Positions 1 through 6,500 of a DNA stretch of 9,995 bases are shown here, piece by piece. Positions within the stretch are counted from its first letter, which is position 1; every line of letters begins with the position of its first letter. The position numbers were made by a program, and so were the translations under genes. The notes beneath the pieces were generated by a model. The model was not told the DNA's origin. It made no database searches and saw only the letters and a program-made list of their open reading frames with translations. Origin of the DNA: CAWJEL01 sp964647255 (GTDB lineage Bacteria; Chloroflexota; Anaerolineae; CG2-30-64-16). The DNA lies in contig CAZYGI010000110.1 of NCBI GenBank assembly GCA_964647255.1, positions 1-9,995 on the forward strand. The letters run 5' to 3'.

Positions 1-171
1 AAGTTTTTCAGGAACCACGCCGCGGTAATGGTACCTGCCGCCGGACCGCCGGCGGAACCGGAGCGCCCGCCGGCCGAGCTCAGCCTCGCGGAGCTGGAAC
101 GCGTGGCCGACGCAGTCTATGCCATTATCGAGCGCCGCCTGATCGCCGAGCGGGAGAACCTGGGCTTGTAG
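1..171 (+). CDS. C-terminal end of a small eCIS-associated protein (5' partial)
   Basis: The frame is open from base 1 to a TAG at 169-171, giving the last 56 residues of a protein whose start lies upstream. A Pro/Ala/Glu-rich linker (about residues 11-25) leads into a charged amphipathic helix, ELERVADAVYAIIERRLIAE, ending in RENLGL. A short protein with a Pro-rich middle and a terminal Arg/Glu-rich helix is a layout I recall just upstream of the LysM protein in actinobacterial and Chloroflexota eCIS loci, but I cannot name a family. The stop lies 33 bases before the next start, in the same orientation, so it probably belongs to the same operon. The helix could be a docking segment for another baseplate or tube component; that is inference only. 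The coding frame is fairly certain, the function is not. Confidence 0.65.
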   Translation, partial: KFFRNHAAVMVPAAGPPAEPERPPAELSLAELERVADAVYAIIERRLIAERENLGL

Positions 172-204
172 GACAGTTGGCAACCTATCTAACGTGAGGA
201 GCGC

Positions 205-828
205 ATGGGACTGGAGAAAGCGACCATTCAACGGTATGACCCTGACACGCGGGCCTTGGGCGAGGAGATCAAGGTGCTCTTCAACCCCACGGATTATCGC
301 CTGTCCAGGGCAAACCAGTTCGCCGAGATCGGCATCCCCGGGCTGGAGGCGCCGCCGATCCAGTTTACGCGCGGCGCGGCCAGCACGTTGACGATGCAGC
401 TTTTCTTCGACACCTACGAGCAGCACACAGACGTGCGCGAATACACCGGTCAGATCATTGCGCTGATGGCGATTGACCCGGACCTGCATGCGCCGCCCAT
501 CTGCCTGTTCAGTTGGGGCAACCTGAACTTCGTCGGCGTGATGGAGCGGGCCGACCAGCGCTTCACGCTTTTTTTGTCCGACGGCACGCCGGTGCGCGCA
601 ACGATAGATGTGACCTTGAAGGAATACTTCGACGGCCAACCGGGCGACCGGCAGTCGCCTGACTTCGCTAAAGTGCACGTGGTGCAGCGCGGCGACACGC
701 TCAGCAATATCGCGGCGCGCAAATACGGCGATCCGGCAGCATGGCGGCCCATCGCCGAGGAAAACGGGCTGGATGACCCGCTCGCCATCCGCCCCGGCCA
801 GGTGCTGGTGATCCCGGCCATTCGATAG
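205..828 (+). CDS. CIS tube/baseplate hub protein with C-terminal LysM domain (Afp7-like)
   Basis: This 207-residue protein has two parts. Residues 1 to about 150 form a beta-rich domain with features of the contractile injection system tube-type family: the N-terminal VLFNPTDYRLSRANQFAEIG stretch and LFFDTYE near residue 70. Residues 157-207 form a LysM domain (VHVVQRGDTLSNIAARKYGD, then IRPGQVLVIP). In eCIS particles such proteins (Afp7/PVC7, related to T4 gp53) connect the central hub to the wedges at the bottom of the tube; the LysM fold is used for assembly there, not necessarily for binding cell wall. ATG 205 is preceded by GAGGAG at 196-201. The gene lies 16 bases before the late control D-like gene, its usual neighbour. 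There is no signal peptide, as expected for a cytoplasmically assembled particle. Confidence 0.9.
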   Translation: MGLEKATIQRYDPDTRALGEEIKVLFNPTDYRLSRANQFAEIGIPGLEAPPIQFTRGAASTLTMQLFFDTYEQHTDVREYTGQIIALMAIDPDLHAPPICLFSWGNLNFVGVMERADQRFTLFLSDGTPVRATIDVTLKEYFDGQPGDRQSPDFAKVHVVQRGDTLSNIAARKYGDPAAWRPIAEENGLDDPLAIRPGQVLVIPAIR

Positions 829-844
829 AGCAAGAAAGCCGTCC

Positions 845-1936
845 ATGAGTCCAGCGAAGAAATACGTCCCCAGATTCCGCATCGTGATCGGGGGCGTGGA
901 GCTGCAATCCGGCGCCACGGTGGACGTGCTGTCGGTCAGCGTGACGGAGACGGTCAACCAGGCCGATTCCTTCACATTCACCGTGCGCGACCGGCACCCG
1001 ACCGCGGGCCGGCTCTTCGCGGGCGGCGATGAGTTGCGCTGGATGGACAGCGAGACGTTCAACGAGGGAAGCGAGGTTGAGATTTACCTCGGCTACGTGG
1101 AGGACATGCCGCTGCTGATCCGAGGCGAGATCACGGCGCTCGACCCCAGCTTCCCGTCCAGCGGCTCGCCGACGCTCCAGGTGCAGGGACAGAGCCTCTA
1201 CCATCGGCTGCAACGCACACGGCGCCGGGAGCCGTTCGACAGCGCCACGGACACTGATATCGCGCGGAAGATCGCAGCGAGCCTGGGGCTGAGTTTTCAG
1301 GGTGACGACACCGCGGTGCAGCACGACCTGGTCTCGCCGAACGGCGCCACCTACGCCGCGTTTTTGGGGGAGCGGGCCCGCCGGCTCAATTTCGAGGTCA
1401 CGGTCAAGGATCGCACGCTCTATTTTCAGCGCCGCCGCTACCTTGACACCCCGACCCCGGCGTTGACGCTGGAATGGGGGAGGGACTTGATCAGCTTCAC
1501 CCCCCGGCTGTCGCTGTACAACGCGGTGACGCGCGTCACCGTGCGCAGCCCGCAGACCTCGGAGGGGCGGGGCAAGGAGCCGCTGGTGGGTACGGCCCAG
1601 GCGGGGGACGAACGCGCGATCATGGGCGACGAAACCGGCTCACAGATCGCCCAAACGCTTTTCGGGGAGAACCACCAGGTGTTGGACGACCATAACGTGG
1701 CGTCGGCGCAGGAGGCAAACGACGTGGCGCGAGCGCAGCTCGAAGGGCAAGGGCTGGACTTTATCACGGGCCGCGGCGCGTGCGCCGGCAACCCGAGCCT
1801 GCTGTCCCGCCAGGTGATCGAGCTGAAGGGCCTGGGCCGCCGGTTCAGCGGCCATTATTACGTGACGTCCACGACGCATACCATTGATTCGGGCGGCTAT
1901 CGCACCGAATTCGAAGCAAAGAGAAACGCCCGATGA
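845..1936 (+). CDS. Phage late control D-like hub protein (N-terminal half of a VgrG spike)
   Basis: The 363-residue product matches the gpD/VgrG N-terminal hub family in length and layout. It begins with FRIVIGGVEL and VDVLSVSVTETVNQADSFTF, continues with a GSEVEIYLGY segment, and has the central helical piece typical of the family, TDTDIARKIAASLGLSF, followed by NGATYAAFLGERARRLNFEV. It ends with GHYYVTSTTHTID. Known members form the trimeric hub below the inner tube that carries the spike (T4 gp27-like). The OB-fold and beta-helix part of VgrG is encoded by the next gene, so the spike is split into two polypeptides. The stop overlaps the next start by four bases (ATGA at 1933-1936), which suggests translational coupling. 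The ribosome site before ATG 845 is weak (AAGAAAG at 832-838). It corresponds to the first half of Afp8. Confidence 0.93.
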   Translation: MSPAKKYVPRFRIVIGGVELQSGATVDVLSVSVTETVNQADSFTFTVRDRHPTAGRLFAGGDELRWMDSETFNEGSEVEIYLGYVEDMPLLIRGEITALDPSFPSSGSPTLQVQGQSLYHRLQRTRRREPFDSATDTDIARKIAASLGLSFQGDDTAVQHDLVSPNGATYAAFLGERARRLNFEVTVKDRTLYFQRRRYLDTPTPALTLEWGRDLISFTPRLSLYNAVTRVTVRSPQTSEGRGKEPLVGTAQAGDERAIMGDETGSQIAQTLFGENHQVLDDHNVASAQEANDVARAQLEGQGLDFITGRGACAGNPSLLSRQVIELKGLGRRFSGHYYVTSTTHTIDSGGYRTEFEAKRNAR

Positions 1937-2739
1937 GCATCGCAGAACTTTTGCACGGCAGTACACGCGGGCAGGGCCGGGAACGCGACCGGGTCTACGG
2001 CGTCGCGGTCGGCATCGTGCGCGACAACAAGGATCCGCTCAACCTGGGCCGGGTCAAGGTGGATTTTCCCTGGCTGGGCGAGGCCGCCGAGGCCGTATCC
2101 ATCTCGTCGCAAGATGACCGGGCGCACAGCGCGTGGGCGCGCGTGGCGACGCTGATGGCCGGGCCAGGCCGCGGCATCTGGTTGATCCCGGAGGTGGGCG
2201 ACGAGGTGCTGGTCGCCTTCGAGCACGGCGATTTGGACCGGCCCTTTGTCCTGGGCAGCCTGTGGAACGGCGACGACGCGCCGCCCGAGTCCATGGACAG
2301 CGCGGGCAGGAACAATATCCGCTCGATCCGATCGCGCAGCGGGCACAAGATCGTGCTGGATGACTCGGATGGCAAAGAGTCCATCTTGATCGTGGACAAG
2401 ACGGGTGACAACAGTATCTTCATTGACTCGGCCAACAATGCGATGGAAGTCAAAGTTAAGGGCGACTTGACCATCAAAGTCGGCGGCAACGTCACCCTCC
2501 AGGCCGACGGCAAGCTGGATGTCCAGACGAAGCAAGACATCAGCGTCAAAACGGACATGAACCTGAAGCTGGAGGCCAGCATGGGCGGCTCGTTGAAGGC
2601 GAGCACGTCGGCCGAGATCAAGTCCGATGCGACCTTGAAGCTGGAAGGCAGCGCGCAGGCCGAGCTCAAGGGCGCGATGGTCAGCGTGAACGGCAGCGCC
2701 ATGACCGAAGTCAAGGGCGGGCTGGTGAAGATCAATTGA
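1933..2739 (+). CDS. Baseplate assembly protein V / gp5-like spike with OB fold and octapeptide beta-helix
   Basis: The 268-residue protein has an OB-fold of the phage baseplate V/VgrG type at about residues 22-118, with the hallmark segments YGVAVGIVRDNKDPLNLGRV, PEVGDEVLVAFEHGDLDRPF and VLGSLWNG. A linker (RSIRSRSGHKIVLDD) follows, as in VgrG. Residues 171-266 are a run of octapeptides with hydrophobic residues at alternate positions, which in T4 gp5 and VgrG form a trimeric triangular beta-helix needle. No lysozyme domain or C-terminal effector extension is present; the protein ends two residues after the last octad. It starts inside the stop of the D-like gene and is followed after nine bases by PAAR, giving a complete hub-needle-tip cassette. 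ATG 1933 fits the four-base overlap. Confidence 0.93.
   Translation: MSIAELLHGSTRGQGRERDRVYGVAVGIVRDNKDPLNLGRVKVDFPWLGEAAEAVSISSQDDRAHSAWARVATLMAGPGRGIWLIPEVGDEVLVAFEHGDLDRPFVLGSLWNGDDAPPESMDSAGRNNIRSIRSRSGHKIVLDDSDGKESILIVDKTGDNSIFIDSANNAMEVKVKGDLTIKVGGNVTLQADGKLDVQTKQDISVKTDMNLKLEASMGGSLKASTSAEIKSDATLKLEGSAQAELKGAMVSVNGSAMTEVKGGLVKIN
2443..2730 (+). repeat. Octapeptide-repeat coding region (spike beta-helix)
   Basis: Residues 171-266 of the spike protein divide without gaps into twelve octads, for example LTIKVGGN, VTLQADGK, LDVQTKQD, ISVKTDMN and LKLEASMG, followed by more degenerate units such as GSLKASTS and AEIKSDAT. Hydrophobic residues recur at positions 1 and 3. The same period builds the gp5C needle of phage T4. 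The DNA units have diverged, so this is a protein-level repeat rather than a recent tandem duplication. Confidence 0.85.
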
Positions 2740-2748
2740 GGGATTTCA

Positions 2749-3039
2749 ATGAGCAAACCGGCCGCACGCATGGGCGATTCGACGGCGCACGGCGGCGCCA
2801 TCGTGCTGGGGTATCCGCTCGTCTTGATCGGCGGGATGCCGGCGGCGCGCCTGGGCGACCTGCACGTGTGTCCGATGCTCACCAGCCTTGTGCCGCACGT
2901 GGGCGGGCCGATCACCCTGGGCAGCGCGACGGTGCTCATCGGCGGGATGCCGGCCGCACGCGTCGGCGACATGGCGCTCTGTGTCGGTCCGCCGGACACA
3001 ATCGCCATGGGGTGCATGACGGTACTCATCGGTGGGTGA
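2749..3039 (+). CDS. PAAR-domain spike tip protein
   Basis: The 96-residue protein is a stand-alone PAAR domain that would cap the beta-helix needle as a zinc-bound cone. It opens with the diagnostic KPAARMGDSTAHGG. Two internal copies of the core unit, VLIGGMPAARLGD and VLIGGMPAARVGD, lie 37 residues apart, and the protein closes with a third VLIGG at its last residues. Likely zinc ligands are among H14, H39, H50 and C78; C41 and C89 are also available. Family knowledge says three histidines and one cysteine, so the exact set is inferred. No toxin extension follows, unlike many type VI PAAR effectors. ATG 2749 has GAGGGA at 2738-2743, overlapping the previous stop. This is the Afp10 counterpart, but it sits before the gp25 gene here rather than after it. 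Confidence 0.95.
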   Translation: MSKPAARMGDSTAHGGAIVLGYPLVLIGGMPAARLGDLHVCPMLTSLVPHVGGPITLGSATVLIGGMPAARVGDMALCVGPPDTIAMGCMTVLIGG

Positions 3040-3064
3040 ATGTGGACATGTGCGACTTTCGGTA

Positions 3065-3085
3065 ACGCAAAGACGCAAAGATGCA
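3065..3085. repeat. Short intergenic tandem repeat (ACGCAAAG)
   Basis: Two perfect copies of ACGCAAAG (3065-3072 and 3073-3080) are followed by a degenerate partial copy, ATGCA. They lie in the only loose junction of the gene block, the 121 bases between PAAR and the gp25-like gene. Similar CGCAAAGA-type octamer runs are, as I recall, scattered between genes in many environmental bacterial genomes. I see no inverted repeat around it that would make it a terminator. Confidence 0.6.
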
Positions 3086-3150
3086 CCAGGATGGTGTTCG
3101 ACATGACTGGAGAAGAATCTGGTCAATCAGGTGGATCTGCGTCCCATTTC

Positions 3151-3156
3151 GGAGGG
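3151..3156 (+). promoter_or_regulatory. Ribosome binding site deciding the gp25-like start
   Basis: GGAGGG lies four bases before ATG 3161. The longer in-frame alternative, GTG 3131, has no comparable site at a useful distance; the nearest purine-rich stretch, GGAGAAG, is about 20 bases upstream of it. Together with the protein alignment this favours 3161. Confidence 0.75.
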
Positions 3157-3160
3157 CCAC

Positions 3161-3562
3161 ATGGGCGAGGAATTCCTGGGGGTCGGGTGGAAGTTCCCGG
3201 TGCAGCTCAACAGCCGGGGCGAGATCGCCCTCTCCCGCCACGAAGACGACGTGCAGGAAGCCATTGAAATCATCCTCCGCACCGCGCCCGGCGAACGCGT
3301 GATGCTGCCCGACTTCGGCTGCGGCATCCACGACCTGGTCTTTGCGCCCAACAACACGCGCACCGCCGGTCTGGTGCGCTTCCACGTGGAAGATGCGCTG
3401 AAGCGCTGGGAGCCGCGCATCGAGCTGGATTCGGTCGAAGTGGCCCCCGATCCGAACGAGCCGGCCGCCTTGCTCATCAGCATTGACTACACAGTGCGCG
3501 CCACCGATAGCCGATTCAACCTGGTCTATCCGTTTTATCTGGAACGAGGGGTAAGCGCATGA
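3161..3562 (+). CDS. gp25/GPW-like baseplate wedge protein (Afp9-like)
   Basis: This 133-residue protein belongs to the GPW/gp25 family of baseplate wedge proteins. It starts with the typical EFLGVGWKFPVQLNSRGEIA, then the helix DDVQEAIEIILRTAPGERVM, the family core LPDFGCGIHDLVFAP and the helix LVRFHVEDALKRWEPRIE, and ends with a beta-strand segment, NLVYPFYLERG. gp25 is the innermost wedge piece and resembles the end of a sheath subunit, so it primes sheath polymerisation. ATG 3161 is chosen over GTG 3131 because it has a strong Shine-Dalgarno and because relatives begin just before the FLG.GWKFP motif. The longer form would add ten residues. The stop overlaps the start of the large J-like gene by four bases (ATGA). 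The order gp25 then J-like matches phage and eCIS baseplate operons. Confidence 0.93.
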   Translation: MGEEFLGVGWKFPVQLNSRGEIALSRHEDDVQEAIEIILRTAPGERVMLPDFGCGIHDLVFAPNNTRTAGLVRFHVEDALKRWEPRIELDSVEVAPDPNEPAALLISIDYTVRATDSRFNLVYPFYLERGVSA

Positions 3563-6500
3563 CCCTGGTTTCGCCTCCGCCTTTGGATTCACGCACCGCC
3601 GACGAGGTGATCGGCCAGGTGAAGGCCGGTCTGGCGTCCACCGGCTGGGACGGCGCCGCCGGTGAGCCGGGCTGGGCGCTGGCGCATCTGTTTGGCCGGC
3701 TGTCCGAGCTCGTCATCACCCGGCTGAACCAGATCCCGGAAAAACACTTTCTGGCGTTCCTCAACACTGCTGGCCTCGACCTCCTGCCCCCGCGTCCGGC
3801 GGTTACTGAGCTCACGTTCGCGCCCGCGAAAGATGTGACCGGTGCGATCGAGGTCCCCGCAGGCACGCAGGTCGCCACCAAGCAGAGCGAGACACAGGCC
3901 GAAGTGATCTTCGAGACGGAACGCGACCTCGTCGTGAGCCCCAGCGCGCTCGTCAAGGTGCTGGCGTTCGATCCGCTGACCGCGGCCGACCGCACCGCTC
4001 TGGCCGGCGGCGCCGATCCCGAGGCGCGCTTCGCCGCATTTGAGGGCGAAGCCGAGCGGGAGCGCATCCTCTACCTGGGCAGCGACGAGCTGCTGAGCTT
4101 CGCCGACGCGACCACCCGCCAGCACGCGACCATCACGCTGCGGTTTGCGTTCGCCTCGCCCGGCGATCCGGCTGCCGATGGCTGGCAAGTGACATGGCTC
4201 TACTGGGATGGCGCGGGGTGGGCCGACCTGGTCACGGCCGGCAAAGCCACGGTGACGGATTCGACGAAGGGCTTTTCCACCGACGAGCGGGTGACTTTTA
4301 CCCACCTCCCGGAGCTGGCGGCGAAGGAAGTCAACGGCGTGACGGGGCTGTGGCTGGCGTGCAAGCTGACGGGCGGGGAGAGCCGCCGCCATCTGCCGAT
4401 CATCCGGGAAGTGTGGGGGAGCCGCAGCGTGACCAGCCTGTCAGGCCAGCCGGTCGCGGACGCGCTCTTCACCGCCACCCAGGCCGGGACTGCGTTCGTG
4501 CCGCTGAATCCGGCGGACGAATTCATGCCGCTGGGCAGCCGGCCGGGCCGGCTCGATACGTTTTATGTCGCGTGTCAAGAGGCGTTCGTCAAGGGCGGCG
4601 CGACGGTGAAACTGGAGTTCGCCGGACTGCTCGGCGCAGGGAGCGCGTCCAGCGCCGAGTTGGCGGCCTTGACTCTCGCATGGGACTACTACAGCGCCGA
4701 GGGCTGGAAAGAGCTGGGCATCAGCACCCGAGACAAGGTCGAGTCGAAGGCGCTGTCGTTCGACGACACCACGAAGGCGTTGACCCGAGAGGCGACGGCA
4801 TCCTTCACGCCGACCATCGCCTTCACCCTGCCCGCGGCGGACAGCAAGGACCCACCGCCTTTCGCGGCCAGCAAAGTGAACAACCAGGAGGGTTACTGGC
4901 TGCGGGCGCGCGTGATGAGCGGCAGCTATAACGTCCCGGCGTACACTGTCCCCAGGAAAGAGAAAGACGCAGCGGGAAATGACATCCCGAACCTCTACAC
5001 CTTCATTGAGGCCCAGACCTACGCGCCGCACGTCAAGGCGTTGCGCATCTCCTACAGCGGCTACAGCGAATCTCTCAGCGAGCGCGCCCTCACGCAGCGT
5101 CACAGCTTTGTGGACGACGCCTGGCGGCCTCATGCCGCGGGCGCCTTTGCTCCCTTCAGCGCGATGGAGGAAGGGCCGGCGCTTTACCTCGGATTCAGCC
5201 CCGGCTTCCCCGTTGACTCATGGATTCAACTGCTGCTCGACGTGATCGAGTCCGACGAGAGCGCCGAGCAAGCGCCGGAGGTATTTTGGGAGTATTGGAA
5301 CGGCGCGGGCTGGGTTGCGCTGCGGGCCTCCGACGGCACGCAAGGGCTGCGCCAGCGCGGTTACCTGGGCTTCTTCGGGCCGGACGATCACGCGGCCAGC
5401 GTCGAGTTCGGACAATCGGCCTGCTGGCTGCGCGGCCGGCCGCACCTGCCGCCGGCCGCCGACGCCGGACCGGATCTCAACCGCACCATCGCCGGCGCGG
5501 AAACCACGGTCACGCTGAATGCGTCCGGCTCCGTAGCCTACGGCCGCGACCGGGGCAGCCTCCGGTACCGCTGGCGCCTGCTACCGGCCGCGGCCGCGGG
5601 CGCCGACCGCACCGTCGAGACGCCGGACGCCGAGGCGACGGTTAGCCTCGACGCCTCCGGCTCGCGCGCGGCGCCGGGCCAGTCCCTCGTCCGCTACGCC
5701 TGGCGGGAGGTCAGCGGGTCTCCGACGCCTGCAACAACGGCGGAAACCGCCGCGCCCGCGGCCGCGCCGCCCTACCTGAAGGCGATCCGCACGAACACCG
5801 TGCCGGCCAACAACCGGGTCACGGTGCAGGAAGAGGTGCTGGGCTTCAGCAACGGCAAGCCGGATCAGGTCTTCCGATTGGCGCGGCCGCCGGTGCTGCC
5901 CGGTGCGATCATCGCCGTGCAAGAGCCGGATCGGCCGCCGGACGAAGAGCTGGCGCAGTTGGAGGCCGAGTTAGGCGGGGCCGCACTCCTCTCCGATCCG
6001 GCCGCGGCGGAGGGCGGGGGTGTCTGGGTGCAGTGGCGGCAGACGGCCGATTTCTTCTCCTCCGACGCGGCCAGCCGGCACTACACCCTTGATCCGATCA
6101 CGGGCGAAGTGCGTTTCGGCGATGGCGCGCGCGGCAAGATCCCGCCGGTGGGCAAGGACAACATCAAGGCGCAGCTCTACCGCACGCACAGCGGCGCAGG
6201 GGGCAATGTCGCCGCGGGCGCGATCACCGCGCTGCGCAATCCGGCCGGCGACCTCGCCAAAATCAAGACGGTGAGCAATCCCGAAGCTGCGGCGGGCGGC
6301 TCGGACGCCGAATCGGTCGAAGAGGTGAAGGTGCGCGGGCCGCAGGCGCTCAAACACCGCCAACGGGCCGTCACCGTCGAAGATTATGTCTGGTTGGCGC
6401 GCGAGGCGAGCGGATCGGTGGCGCAGGCCTGGTGCCTGCCCACGCGCAACGCTCAGGGGGTGGCGGAGCCCGGCTGGGTCACGGTGGTGATCGTGCCGGA

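Noticed and set aside
172..204. Promoter or terminator between the first two genes
   Set aside because: The 33 bases show no hairpin with a T-run and no convincing -35/-10 pair; only the ribosome site can be supported.
205..828. LysM protein as a cell-wall hydrolase or secreted peptidoglycan binder
   Set aside because: There is no signal peptide or catalytic domain, and its position before the D-like gene fits the eCIS hub protein.
1995..3104. Long minus-strand frame of 369 codons opposite the spike and PAAR genes
   Set aside because: It lies antisense to two strongly supported genes. The translation is Ser/Pro/Thr-rich without a recognisable domain, as expected for the reverse of GC-rich coding DNA.
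3040..3267. Possible small plus-strand gene filling the gap after PAAR
   Set aside because: It runs well into the gp25-like gene in another frame, its translation shows no family features, and no good ribosome site precedes it.
5581..5922. Possible gene boundary or frameshift in the Ala/Pro-rich part of the large J-like protein
   Set aside because: The plus frame is continuous on both sides and the family sequence resumes in frame at LKAIRTNTV, so an insertion is simpler than a break.
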